64,000 nt of DNA, taken from positions 1 to 64,000 of the forward strand of contig JAGLOP010000011.1 in NCBI GenBank assembly GCA_023138835.1, in the 5' to 3' direction. The DNA comes from Arcobacteraceae bacterium. GTDB lineage: Bacteria > Campylobacterota > Campylobacteria > Campylobacterales > Arcobacteraceae. Positions 8,601 to 16,916 of this stretch are shown here, piece by piece; positions within the stretch are counted from its first letter, which is position 1, and each line of letters starts with the position of its first letter. The translations under genes and the position numbers were made by a program. The notes under the pieces were generated by a model. That model was given only the letters and a program-made list of their open reading frames with translations. It was not told where the DNA came from and ran no database searches.

Positions 8601-9295
8601 AAATTATTTACTCTATTTGGATGATAAAGTATCTCATCACCACTTGTAAATAAAATATCACTGTAAAAATCAAAGCCATAGTTTTTTGGGTCAAATATTA
8701 TATATTCTATTTTTTGTTTATTTAAATAATATGGTTCATTTGATATATAAGATACCATCAAGTCTGTTTTTTTATCTATTAGGTCATTTATATTAAAAGT
8801 ATGCGGCAATGTTATTAAATCTTTTAGGAATATTCTCTTTTTATTTATCATTGCTCTTAGTGATGCTGTTTTTGATGCCTCTTTTGTTACCATAATTCTT
8901 TTACCAATAAAGTCTTTTACAGTTTTTATCCCTGAATCTTTTGTTGCTAATAATATTAAAGGTGAAGATTGAAAAATAGATGCTAAAATTTTAATATCAG
9001 TACCCTTACTTTTATCAATAATTAAAGATGACCTGCCAATTCCATAAGTTGCTTTTTTATTTACAACTTCATCAACCGTTAAGATATCATAATCAAATTT
9101 CTTAATCTCAACATCAAGTCCAACTTCTTTGTAAAAGCCTTTCTCTTTAGCTATATAATACCCTGCGAATTGAAATTGATCTAACCATTGAAGTTGAAGA
9201 GAGACTTTTTCTAAATTATTATTATTTGCAAATAAGATATTCGCAGACAACAACAAACTTATAAATATAAAGATTATTTTTTTTAACTGATTCAA
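5642..9295 (-). CDS. Sensor histidine kinase with three periplasmic-binding domains
   Basis: A 1217-residue membrane kinase. After a signal peptide (1-23) come an NMT1/THI5-like solute-binding domain (about 27-300, with LQWLDQFQFAGYY), a first family-3 binding domain (about 335-560, WPPFNF) and a second one (about 590-800, YWMPFES). One membrane helix (about 812-832) links to a coiled coil, a PAS domain (about 865-985) and a kinase core with AHQWRQPL (His1000), N box NIIKNA, DNGGGIP and GTGLGLYM. The mixture of binding folds suggests sensing of two or three small solutes, possibly a pyrimidine- or amine-like ligand for the first domain; the ligands are not known. No receiver domain is attached; partner regulators are probably encoded nearby. 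Confidence 0.9.
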   Translation of the reverse strand: MNQLKKIIFIFISLLLSANILFANNNNLEKVSLQLQWLDQFQFAGYYIAKEKGFYKEVGLDVEIKKFDYDILTVDEVVNKKATYGIGRSSLIIDKSKGTDIKILASIFQSSPLILLATKDSGIKTVKDFIGKRIMVTKEASKTASLRAMINKKRIFLKDLITLPHTFNINDLIDKKTDLMVSYISNEPYYLNKQKIEYIIFDPKNYGFDFYSDILFTSGDEILYHPNRVNNFTNASLKGWKYAFNNIEETVELILKKYNSQNKSKNALIYEAKELKKLAYYKIKELGHINAHKIQRIYDIYNVMGFVNNEIDIDKFIIHENKYKTINLTKKEKEYLSSHPIIKAHNEASWPPFNFKEEGNPKGFSIDYMNLLAKKLNIKVEYISGYSWSEFMNMLQTPALDVIINISKNEQRAKTISFTDTFYTAQNAIYVHKNNPNFNKIKDLENKTIAMPKGFFAQKFMEKYYPNIKQILVKNQVDALKLLSLEKVDATIGKKVVMDYIIRNNNISEVLAVGFIEDKRVISQIRLGVSKKDKILRDILQKAQDKVSNKELRRLKQKWFGVKSKSLISTMKLTKKEKRYLKNKKSITMCIDPYWMPFESFIDGKHVGMSADYSKIFQKNIGIPINVIQTNTWSETLEFAKQKKCDIISLAMETSKRKKYMNFTTPYLKIPLIIATKPNVPFIADFKNLTTQILGIPKGYAFIDILRTKYPHLNIIEVDNVKDGLQKVKKGKIFGYIGTLASVGYLFQKDFTGELKIAGKFDEKWELGTAVRNDDKVLLEILQKVIDNIDKSTHKHILTDWITIKYEELIDYTFVWQILAIMIIIFILLMYRQKELKDYTLKLEKSIKKYTNNLKKKNKRLKESVESFEYLIDTAIECIAIFDENRNIIQINSAGIKMFKFDNLNDAIGTNIKDLIPKHEEKKIKKALSTPKKSPYEVDLLKKDKTVFPALAAGRDIVRNKKRYRLTTVIDLSEIKQKDKMIQQQSKLALMGEMISMIAHQWRQPLNIIGAINMKIETKLDFNETITAKSYAPISEDINKQLEFMSKTIDDFRNFFKPNKEKQETSYTELLNSSLGIVAASVESKYIEIKKELNCEDRFSTYTGEVTQVILNIIKNAEDILLERDIKAPYIKLITYKENDETLQKEKEKYILEIIDNGGGIPEDIIDKIFDPYFSTKSEKHGTGLGLYMSKTIIEEHCGGKLTAQNKDNGVVFKISL

Positions 9296-9315
9296 TATTA
9301 TTCTCCTAAAGTGTC

Positions 9316-9346
9316 AGTGTAGTATAAAAAAATGTCAATATTGTGT
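9316..9346 (-). promoter_or_regulatory. Direct-repeat activator box plus -10, site C (large kinase gene)
   Basis: On the plus strand ATGTCAATATTGTGTCATG starts at 9332, with TGTCA repeated at an 11-base period. On the gene strand it is followed by TATACT after 5 bases (AGTATA at 9321-9326) or TACACT after 10. It lies about 25-50 bases upstream of the leftward kinase gene and faces site D in the same divergent intergenic region. Confidence 0.55.
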
Positions 9347-9365
9347 CATGACAGATTATTTTACA

Positions 9366-9396
9366 ACACAATATTAACACTTTTTTATAATAAAAT
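9366..9396 (+). promoter_or_regulatory. Direct-repeat activator box plus -10, site D (gene at 9432)
   Basis: ACACAATATTAACAC starts at 9366; the two CAC half-sites are 11 bases apart. TATAAT follows closely at 9386 and TAAAAT at 9391, the latter with the 10-base gap seen at sites A, E and F. It lies 36 bases upstream of the receiver-kinase gene. Confidence 0.55.
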
Positions 9397-9431
9397 AAGT
9401 ATATGAATATTCTATAAGTGAAAGGTATTAT

Positions 9432-10559
9432 ATGTCAAATATTAAGCAATTATCAAAGCTTGCGGTTGGATTAACCGTACTTTATGTAGAAGATGAATTG
9501 GAAGCAAGAGAGTCTATGTGTCATATACTGAAAAATATTTTTACAAATGTTTTAGCTGCCTGTGACGGAGAGGAAGGTATCTCTCTTGCAAAAGACAATA
9601 AGATAGATATAATCATCAGTGATATTAATATGCCAAAATGTAATGGTCTTGATATGATAGAAGAGATAAGAAAGATATATCCGCAAGTACCTGCTATACT
9701 TATAACAGCCTTTGAAGATCATAAATTTTTACTTAAATCAATTAATTTAGGTATTAATAAATATGCAATAAAACCAATAAAAAAAGATAAACTTTTTGAA
9801 GATATTGAGGAGATATTGTATCTGATAAATAATAGAAAGAAATCTCAAAATGAACACATGTCATTAAGTAAAAATATTAAAATGATTGCAATTTCAAAAC
9901 TTTTAGATAATCTTACTCATCAATGGAGACAATCTTTGAGTGTCATCAGTATGGCAGTTGGCGGTATTATACTGCAAGATGAAAAGAAAGTTGGCAGTGA
10001 TGAAATACAATATTTATTAAATCAAATAGATACTACGGTTATAAATATGGATAAAGAATTACAAGATGTATTGTTAGATTTTGAAAACGAGCATAAAAAA
10101 ATAAAATTTAATTTAAAAGAGGCTGTTGATGAAACTCTATATTATTTTCATAAAGAATTCGATAAATATAATATAAAAATTATAAATGAAATAGAAAATA
10201 TAAATTTATTTAACAGTGCGGATTCTTTTAGTCAAATTTTACATCACATTATAGAAAACTCCATAGATGCTTTAACTTTAAATGATGTTAAAAGTAAATA
10301 TATCAAAATATCTTCATACGAACAAAATGAAAAAATAATAGTTGATATTGTTGATAATGGAGGGGGTATATTAGAATCTATACAAGATGAGATATTTGAG
10401 CCTTATTCAACGACAAAACACCAATATATAGGAACAGGTCTTGGACTTTATATCGCTTATATTTTAGCAACAAAATCGTTATCAGGCACTCTAGCAGGAA
10501 ATAATATTAAACAGGATGGTCAAGAATGTGCAAAATTTAGTATATCTTTGTTAAAATAA
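9432..10559 (+). CDS. Soluble receiver-histidine kinase hybrid
   Basis: A receiver domain (about 14-130) precedes a kinase core (about 150-375). The receiver has VEDE, Asp64 in IISDINMP, Thr92 and Lys114 in AIKP. The H box is THQWRQSLS with His163; the usual Pro is replaced by Ser, which may alter phosphatase or kinase activity. ATPase motifs IENSIDA, DNGGGI and GTGLGLY are intact. No membrane helix or PAS domain is present, so input must come through phosphorylation of the receiver. It begins a rightward unit with the binding lipoprotein and the membrane kinase that follow. Confidence 0.88.
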   Translation: MSNIKQLSKLAVGLTVLYVEDELEARESMCHILKNIFTNVLAACDGEEGISLAKDNKIDIIISDINMPKCNGLDMIEEIRKIYPQVPAILITAFEDHKFLLKSINLGINKYAIKPIKKDKLFEDIEEILYLINNRKKSQNEHMSLSKNIKMIAISKLLDNLTHQWRQSLSVISMAVGGIILQDEKKVGSDEIQYLLNQIDTTVINMDKELQDVLLDFENEHKKIKFNLKEAVDETLYYFHKEFDKYNIKIINEIENINLFNSADSFSQILHHIIENSIDALTLNDVKSKYIKISSYEQNEKIIVDIVDNGGGILESIQDEIFEPYSTTKHQYIGTGLGLYIAYILATKSLSGTLAGNNIKQDGQECAKFSISLLK

Positions 10560-10612
10560 TAGACAGAGAGAGGCTATTAAAAGATAAATAAATTTTTATT
10601 TAGGGGTGGTTT

Positions 10613-12112
10613 ATGAAAAATTTTAAGCTATTGATTGGTTTTATTGCACTTATGTTTGTAGTTGTGATATTCTCAGGTTGTGAAGATAAAATAAAAAATA
10701 AAAAAACTAAAAAAATGACTGCCAAGCCATATGAAGGTCAAACTATTATGGTAATAGTGCCTACACTTCATGCAGGGCTTATTCGTGGTCCTATTATGGA
10801 TGAGGCTAAAGTTTTTGAAGAAAAAACAGGTGCGAAAATAAGAGTTGTAACTCCTGGTTGGAATGAAACTATTGCTAAAACAAAACAATCACTTACCAAC
10901 CCGCATTTAAATTATGATATCTTTGTAGTAATAGCCATGTGGAACGGTATGCTTTTGGGCGGAGATCATATTGCACCGGTTCCTGCTTGGGTAAAGGAAA
11001 AAATTCAATGGGATGATGTACTTCCTATTTATAAAAACTCTGTTTTATCATATAATAATATAGCATATGGCATGCCTTATGATGGTGATTGTATTAATTT
11101 ATATTATAGAAAAGATATATTTGAAAATGAAACTTATAAGTCTAAATTCTTAAAAGAGAATGGTTTTGCGCTATCACCTCCAAAAACTTGGGATGAGTAT
11201 AAAACAATTGTCAAATTTTTTAATGGTTGGGATTGGGATAATGATGGGAAAATAGAGTATGGAAATGCAGTATTTAGAAAGAAAGGTGATGTTGCGATGC
11301 TTCAATATTTTGCAACAGCTGCCGCATATGCAAAACATCCTGATGATAAAGCATACTTTTTTGATCCAGATACATTAAAACCTCGTATAAATAATCCAGC
11401 TTTTGTAAAAGCTGCTAAAGACTATATTGAGTTAATTAAATATGCCCCAAATGGAGCAGTCAGTTTTGCAGGACATGATGTGAGAAATAATTTTGTAACG
11501 GGAAATGTTGCTATGGCCATTGATTGGGCTGATTTAGGAATATATGCGGCTCAAAATGAGATATCTGTTTTAAAAGGTGATCAGGTTGGATATGCTCAAC
11601 TTCCGGGATCTAAAGAAGTTTTTAATGCAAGAACAAATAAATGGGAAAATAGATATAACCAAGTATCATCTATTAGTGGGAACTGGAGTTTATTTGTAAA
11701 TAAAGAATCTAAAAATAAAAAGCTAGCTTTTGAATTTGCAGCACATATGACATCAAAAGCGATGACAAAGAATCTAGTTGCTACTAGTGGAAATGCTGTA
11801 AATCCATCAAGATATTCACATTTTAAAGATTATAAATCTTGGACGAAAAGTGGTTTTACAGTACAAGGTGCAAAAAGATATCTTGACGAGATATCAAAAT
11901 CTTTAACAAATAAAAATGTTGTATATGATATCACGCTTCCCGGTGCAGGTGAATATTATCAAGCATTGGATGAATCAGTATATAAAGCGGTAAAGGGTGA
12001 ATTATCTATCCAGGATGCTCTGGATAAAGCTGCAGGCAAGTGGGAAGCTATTACAGATAAAATAGGTAGAGAGAATCAGATAAAATATTATAAGGCGAGT
12101 TTAAACAACTAA
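10613..12112 (+). CDS. Extracellular solute-binding lipoprotein, family 1 (orphan)
   Basis: The 499-residue protein has a lipoprotein signal (hydrophobic 5-20, lipobox FSGC with Cys23) and a family 1 periplasmic-binding fold like sugar-binding proteins of ABC importers: GMPYDGDCINLYYRKD near 160, KTWDEY near 195 and a C-terminal NVVYD region. No permease or ATPase gene is near. Instead its stop codon overlaps the start of a membrane histidine kinase (TAATG). It may therefore deliver a ligand signal to that kinase rather than feed a transporter; the ligand is unknown. An aggggtgg ribosome site is 5 bases before the ATG. Confidence 0.85.
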   Translation: MKNFKLLIGFIALMFVVVIFSGCEDKIKNKKTKKMTAKPYEGQTIMVIVPTLHAGLIRGPIMDEAKVFEEKTGAKIRVVTPGWNETIAKTKQSLTNPHLNYDIFVVIAMWNGMLLGGDHIAPVPAWVKEKIQWDDVLPIYKNSVLSYNNIAYGMPYDGDCINLYYRKDIFENETYKSKFLKENGFALSPPKTWDEYKTIVKFFNGWDWDNDGKIEYGNAVFRKKGDVAMLQYFATAAAYAKHPDDKAYFFDPDTLKPRINNPAFVKAAKDYIELIKYAPNGAVSFAGHDVRNNFVTGNVAMAIDWADLGIYAAQNEISVLKGDQVGYAQLPGSKEVFNARTNKWENRYNQVSSISGNWSLFVNKESKNKKLAFEFAAHMTSKAMTKNLVATSGNAVNPSRYSHFKDYKSWTKSGFTVQGAKRYLDEISKSLTNKNVVYDITLPGAGEYYQALDESVYKAVKGELSIQDALDKAAGKWEAITDKIGRENQIKYYKASLNN

Positions 12113-13947
12113 TGAAAAACTTAAGTATTAAGCAAATATCACTGTATGGTTTTTTAGCTATACTGCTGATGATTGTCATTAGCACTGTATTTATGTTTAT
12201 TTTTGCAAATAAGTACGAAAATTTACTTGGAGAAAATAAAGTTTTTGAAAAGTCTCATAATGATATGCTTGAGTATAAATACTATACGGAAAGATTGCTT
12301 ACAACCTATAACCTGACAAAAGAGAAAAAACTTTGGATAAATTCAAAAAATAAATTTAAAAATTCAATTGAAAGTTTAAAAAGGAACAATAAATTATCAA
12401 ATTATAAAATTGTTGAATTTTATAATGTTATAAATAATGAATCAAACAAAATAATAAAACAATTGGATCATAAACTTTTTAAAGAACAAAACATTATGGA
12501 AAAGTCAATATTAAGACGGCTTGGCGAGGGATTGAATTCAAATGAAAAAAGTGATTATTACTTGGCTATTTCTGATTTAAAGAATTCTATTGATTATTTA
12601 AAACAATATGAAGAATTTTTGCTCGAAGAGATAAAGGAATTAACTAATAAACAAAATAAAATTTTAGATAATAAAATTAATCAAACAAAATATATTGGAG
12701 CAGCATCAATAATTTTAATTATAATATTTGGAGTAATATTTGTATTGTTTTTATTGAAACTTATTGTAAAAGTTGAAACAAATTTAGTAATCAAAACAAA
12801 TGAACAAAAAACATTATTATCACTTTTTGATGGGGGAGATTCAGTTTTATTTATATGGAATAATGATGAACATTGGAGTGTAGAACATGTATCCAATGGT
12901 ATAATTAATTTTTTAGGATACAGTCCTGATGATTTTTATACAAATAAAATAAACTATGAGGAATGTATACATAAAGATGATTTACAAAGAGTAGCAGCAG
13001 AAGTTGAAGAAGCTTCACTCTCTAATCAAAAATTCCTTAAACATAAACAATACAGGCTAATGACAAAAAATAATGAAATAAAGTGGGTGTTGGATTATAC
13101 TTTAATCCAGAGAGATAATGATGGTAATATAAAACACTATATCGGTGTTATAAATGATATTACAGACTTAAAGTACAGTCAAGAAGAACTGCAAAGAAAA
13201 GAAAAAATGCTTGCCCAACAGTCAAAAATGGCATCAATGGGAGAGATGTTGGAAAATATAGCCCATCAATGGAGACAGCCATTGTCTATAATATCAACAG
13301 CCTCAAGCGGTATAGTTATGCAAAAAGAGTTTGGAACGATATCAAAAGAACAAGAGATAGAAGATCTTAATGTTATTACCGCTTCAGTTAAACATTTATC
13401 TAAAACGATTGATGATTTTAGAGATTTTTTTAAACCTGATAAAGAAAAAAAGTTATTTAGTCTAAAAGAAATTTATAAAAAAACATTATCTTTATTGGAA
13501 TCTAAATTTAAAAATAGAGAAATAAAAGTTATTGAAAATATTGAAGATATACAGTTGTATGGTTTAGATAGCGAGCTTATTCAAGCTATTATGAATATAT
13601 TGAACAACGCAAGAGATATACTTGAAACAAAAGATAAAAACCAAAAAAGATTAATCTTTGTAGATATATATAAGCAGGGTGATAATGCAATTTTGAAAAT
13701 AAAAGATAATGGTGGAGGGATACCAAAAGATATAAAAGATAAAATTTTTGAACCGTATTTTACAACCAAACATAAATCTCAAGGTACAGGAATAGGGCTT
13801 TATATGAGTGAAGAGATGATAGCAAAACATATGTATGGTAAAATATCAGTAGAAAATGAAACATTTATATATGAAGATAAATCATATAATGGAGCTTGCT
13901 TTACAATTAGTTTACCGATAACAAAACACAAGTTTAGTGGACAATAA
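12112..13947 (+). CDS. Membrane sensor histidine kinase with PAS domain
   Basis: Two membrane helices (about 9-31 and 193-219) flank a helical periplasmic domain of about 160 residues without a recognised Cache fold. A PAS domain (about 240-355, with FLGYSPDDFY and GVINDITDLK) is followed by a kinase core: AHQWRQPL (His385), NILNNA, DNGGGIP and GTGIGLYM. It overlaps by one base the gene of a solute-binding lipoprotein, which suggests that the two act as a binding-protein/sensor pair in the manner of LuxP/LuxQ; this is inference. No receiver is fused; the adjacent stand-alone regulators could take its phosphate. Confidence 0.88.
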   Translation: MKNLSIKQISLYGFLAILLMIVISTVFMFIFANKYENLLGENKVFEKSHNDMLEYKYYTERLLTTYNLTKEKKLWINSKNKFKNSIESLKRNNKLSNYKIVEFYNVINNESNKIIKQLDHKLFKEQNIMEKSILRRLGEGLNSNEKSDYYLAISDLKNSIDYLKQYEEFLLEEIKELTNKQNKILDNKINQTKYIGAASIILIIIFGVIFVLFLLKLIVKVETNLVIKTNEQKTLLSLFDGGDSVLFIWNNDEHWSVEHVSNGIINFLGYSPDDFYTNKINYEECIHKDDLQRVAAEVEEASLSNQKFLKHKQYRLMTKNNEIKWVLDYTLIQRDNDGNIKHYIGVINDITDLKYSQEELQRKEKMLAQQSKMASMGEMLENIAHQWRQPLSIISTASSGIVMQKEFGTISKEQEIEDLNVITASVKHLSKTIDDFRDFFKPDKEKKLFSLKEIYKKTLSLLESKFKNREIKVIENIEDIQLYGLDSELIQAIMNILNNARDILETKDKNQKRLIFVDIYKQGDNAILKIKDNGGGIPKDIKDKIFEPYFTTKHKSQGTGIGLYMSEEMIAKHMYGKISVENETFIYEDKSYNGACFTISLPITKHKFSGQ

Positions 13948-13956
13948 GTGATTTAG

Positions 13957-13987
13957 ACACAAATTTGCCACTTTTACATGTTATTGT
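13957..13987 (+). promoter_or_regulatory. Direct-repeat activator box plus -10, site E (unit from 14100)
   Basis: ACACAAATTTGCCAC starts at 13957 with CAC half-sites 11 bases apart (13958 and 13969). Exactly 10 bases later is TATTGT (13982-13987). This would start a unit of CheY-like protein, two receiver-kinases and a receiver-GGDEF-EAL protein. The 5' leader of about 100 bases shows nothing else clear. Confidence 0.55.
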
Positions 13988-14099
13988 GGTTTGTTGTTTT
14001 TGTAAGTTTTAATGAGTATAATAGATGAAATTTAAATTAAAGGTTATTTGATGATGACCAAAAGTGTAAAACTTTGTAACAAAAAATAAGGTGATTGTG

Positions 14100-14507
14100 A
14101 TGGTTAATATAGAGTTAATAAAAAAATTAAAAATATTGTATGTAGAAGATGAAATTGTTCTTAGAGATATTACCGTTAAATCTTTAGGAGCGATTGTTCA
14201 AGATATAGAGGTTGCTTCTAATGGTAAAGAAGGCTTAGAAAAGTTTAGTGCTCAAAGTCTTGAAGAAAGTAAAGCTTTCGATTTAATTATTACAGATTTG
14301 GCAATGCCGATGATGGATGGTATTGAGATGATTAAAAAAATAAGAGAATTAAATCAAGAGATACCTATTCTTGTAACAACAGCATTTGGCAGTCAAAATG
14401 AGGAAGTATCCAGACTGTCTGAATTAGGAATGAGTGCTTATGTGATGAAGCCTGTTGATGTTATGAAATTAGTACAAGCTATAGACAAATTATTAGATAA
14501 AAAATAA
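14100..14507 (+). CDS. CheY-like single-domain response regulator
   Basis: The whole protein is one receiver domain: LYVEDE at the start, phospho-acceptor Asp in IITDLAMP (about 62), Thr/Ala of VTTAF near 92 and Lys in VMKPVD. No output domain follows, so it likely acts as a phosphate shuttle or by protein contact. A GTG at 14091 gives three more residues, but AAGGTGA at 14088-14094 is well placed for the ATG at 14100, so I chose that. It is the first gene after activator box E. Confidence 0.88.
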   Translation: MVNIELIKKLKILYVEDEIVLRDITVKSLGAIVQDIEVASNGKEGLEKFSAQSLEESKAFDLIITDLAMPMMDGIEMIKKIRELNQEIPILVTTAFGSQNEEVSRLSELGMSAYVMKPVDVMKLVQAIDKLLDKK

Positions 14508-14532
14508 AATAGAAATATATTAGGGTTTTACT

Positions 14533-15666
14533 GTGCTTAAAAGTGAAGTTGTGAAGTATGATATTATTAAAGAATCAGTAGTCCTTTATGTAGAAGATGA
14601 CAAGGATGTGTCCGGGATTATTGTTTCTAGTATAGATTCACTATGTAAAAAGATCTATGTGGCTGCTAATGGGCAAGAGGGCTTGGACATATATACAGAA
14701 CATCAAGATGAAATTGATATTGTAATAACTGATTTAAATATGCCAAAATTAAGTGGTATCGAGATGATTTCGCGTATTCGTGATATTAATTATGATGTGC
14801 CTATAGTTATTACCAGTGCTTTTGGTGATGAAACTATGTTAAAAAAAGTTATAAATTTAAGTGTTGACGGTTTTGTAGCCAAACCACTGATAATTCATGA
14901 TTTATTAAAAATTATTGAAAGAACACTCAAGCCGGTATTTTACAAAAAAGAGTTGCGAAAAAAAGATACTTTAATATTTCAGCAGTCAAAGTTAGCTGCA
15001 ATTGGAGAGATGATAGGAAATATTGCTCACCAATGGAGACAACCTTTAAATTCTATTGGTGTTACGATGATGAAGTTAGAATTTAACAGTGAAAATGATA
15101 ATTTAACAAGAGAAGTAGTTAAAGATATAATAGATAATACAAATGCTATAGTGGGGCATATGTCAAAAACAATAGACGATTTTAGGAATTTTTTCTCACC
15201 AAATAAGGAAAAATCAAAATTTAAAATTAGAGATTCTATAGAAAGTATTTTGGCATTAATGATTCCTCAACTTATCAATAACAATATAGAAATTAAAGTT
15301 ATTGGAGACCAGGATATAGAAATATTTGGCTATAAAAATGAATTAAAACAAGTGTTGATAAATATCATCAGTAATGCAAAGGATGCTATTATAAATAATA
15401 AAAATATATCAAATGGTTTAATAGAAATCAATATTAAACCTCAAAAAGATTATTTGAAAATAGCCATTAAAGATAATGCCGGTGGTGTACCGCAGGATTT
15501 GATAGACAAAATATTTGAACCATATTTTACTACAAAATTCAAATCACAAGGTACGGGACTTGGACTTTATATGTCTAAAGTAATTATTGAAAAGAATATG
15601 AAAGGTAGTCTTTATATTGAAAATGACGATAACGGCGCTATTTTTAATATTACTTTACCATTGTGA
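14533..15666 (+). CDS. Soluble receiver-histidine kinase hybrid
   Basis: A receiver (about 12-130; VEDD, Asp in VITDLNMP, Lys in VAKPL) is joined by a short coiled coil to a kinase core with AHQWRQPL (His166), ISNAKDA, DNAGGVP (Ala in place of the usual Gly) and GTGLGLYM. It has no membrane or PAS segment. The start is GTG, with TTAGGG upstream. It follows the CheY-like gene by 25 bases and is followed by a paralogue after 21, so the three are probably co-transcribed. The neighbours' kinase cores are clearly of one family, pointing to gene duplication. Confidence 0.88.
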   Translation: MLKSEVVKYDIIKESVVLYVEDDKDVSGIIVSSIDSLCKKIYVAANGQEGLDIYTEHQDEIDIVITDLNMPKLSGIEMISRIRDINYDVPIVITSAFGDETMLKKVINLSVDGFVAKPLIIHDLLKIIERTLKPVFYKKELRKKDTLIFQQSKLAAIGEMIGNIAHQWRQPLNSIGVTMMKLEFNSENDNLTREVVKDIIDNTNAIVGHMSKTIDDFRNFFSPNKEKSKFKIRDSIESILALMIPQLINNNIEIKVIGDQDIEIFGYKNELKQVLINIISNAKDAIINNKNISNGLIEINIKPQKDYLKIAIKDNAGGVPQDLIDKIFEPYFTTKFKSQGTGLGLYMSKVIIEKNMKGSLYIENDDNGAIFNITLPL

Positions 15667-15687
15667 ACCAATTAAAAAGCGGTAAAT

Positions 15688-16887
15688 ATGAACTTGCAAA
15701 ATTTATTAAAATATACTAAACAATTAAATATTTTATATGTGGAAGATGATATTGATATTAGAGATGAAACATCTGATATATTAAAAGAGATTTTTAAAGA
15801 TGTTATTGTTGCCAACAATGGTTTGGATGGTATAGAAAAATTTAACAGCAGTATCGATATGATTTTTACAGATATTAATATGCCAAAAATGAATGGTATA
15901 GAGATGATTGAAAGAATACGGCAAGGCAATATCGATATTCCTATTTTGGTACTTTCTGCATATAGTGATACTCGTTATTTTTTAGATACTATAAAACTTG
16001 GTATTGATGGATATATTTTAAAACCAATTGAATCTAAACAATTATTTTTGATAATTGGTAAAACTGTAGAGAAAATTAATTTAAAAAAAGAAAATGAAGA
16101 ATATAAATATAATTTAGAATTAAAAGTTCAAGAAGAGATTGAAAAAAGAAAGTATCAAGAAAAAATTTTAATGCAGCAAAGTAAACTTGCAGCCATGGGA
16201 GAGATGATAGATGCAGTGGCACATCAATGGAAACAGCCCTTAAATATAATGAGTATGAGTGTTGATATGTTACAGTATGACTTTGAAGATAACCGTATAG
16301 ATGAAAAATATATCTTAAATTTTAATGATAAATTTGAATTCCAAATGAATCATATTATTAATACTCTTGATGAATTTAGAAGTTTTTTCAGACCCGACAA
16401 AGATGTGAAAGAATTTTATATTTCAAATATTATTGACTCTACTTTGCTTCTTGTAAAAGATGAATTTATGAGAAATAAAATAAAATTTATAAAAAATATT
16501 CAAGATGATATATTTTTAACCGGAAATGAAAATGAATTTAAACATTTGATTTTAAATATAATAAATAATTCTAGAGATGCATTTATTGAGAATGAGACAC
16601 AATTTAGAAGTATTATTATAAATTTATATAAAAGTGAAAAAAAAATAATATTAGAATTGTGTGATAATGCAGGAGGAATTCCATCATATATCATTGATGA
16701 CATTTTTAAGCCAAATATTACAACTAAACCGGAAGGCAAAGGTACGGGAATAGGGCTTTATATGTCACAACAAATTGCCGATAAATTAGGTGGAAAATTA
16801 TATGCCAAGAATATTAGTGAATTAAATTCCGATGGAATTAGTGAAGATGGTGTAAAATTTATATTTGAGAAATTGATAAATAATTAG
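15688..16887 (+). CDS. Soluble receiver-histidine kinase hybrid
   Basis: The receiver (about 10-130) has VEDD, the acceptor Asp in IFTDINMP, Ser of VLSAYS at the Thr position and Lys in ILKPIE. A coiled coil (about 130-160) joins it to the kinase core, whose H box is AHQWKQPL (His179), with Lys in place of the Arg common in its neighbours. INNSRDA, DNAGGIP, TTKPEGKGTGIGLYM complete the ATPase. As in the previous gene, the G1 box has Ala-Gly-Gly. No sensor domain is visible. It sits mid-unit, 29 bases before a receiver-GGDEF-EAL gene. Confidence 0.88.
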   Translation: MNLQNLLKYTKQLNILYVEDDIDIRDETSDILKEIFKDVIVANNGLDGIEKFNSSIDMIFTDINMPKMNGIEMIERIRQGNIDIPILVLSAYSDTRYFLDTIKLGIDGYILKPIESKQLFLIIGKTVEKINLKKENEEYKYNLELKVQEEIEKRKYQEKILMQQSKLAAMGEMIDAVAHQWKQPLNIMSMSVDMLQYDFEDNRIDEKYILNFNDKFEFQMNHIINTLDEFRSFFRPDKDVKEFYISNIIDSTLLLVKDEFMRNKIKFIKNIQDDIFLTGNENEFKHLILNIINNSRDAFIENETQFRSIIINLYKSEKKIILELCDNAGGIPSYIIDDIFKPNITTKPEGKGTGIGLYMSQQIADKLGGKLYAKNISELNSDGISEDGVKFIFEKLINN

Positions 16888-16916
16888 ATACAATAATTCT
16901 AGAGGATTAAACTGAT

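Noticed and set aside
9333-9349. TTGACA on the leftward strand of site C as a plain -35 element
   Set aside because: The distance to TATACT or TACACT is far below 17 bases; the other sites do not keep TTGACA.
14091-14099. GTG start three codons upstream of the CheY-like gene
   Set aside because: It overlaps the AAGGTGA ribosome site that suits the ATG at 14100.
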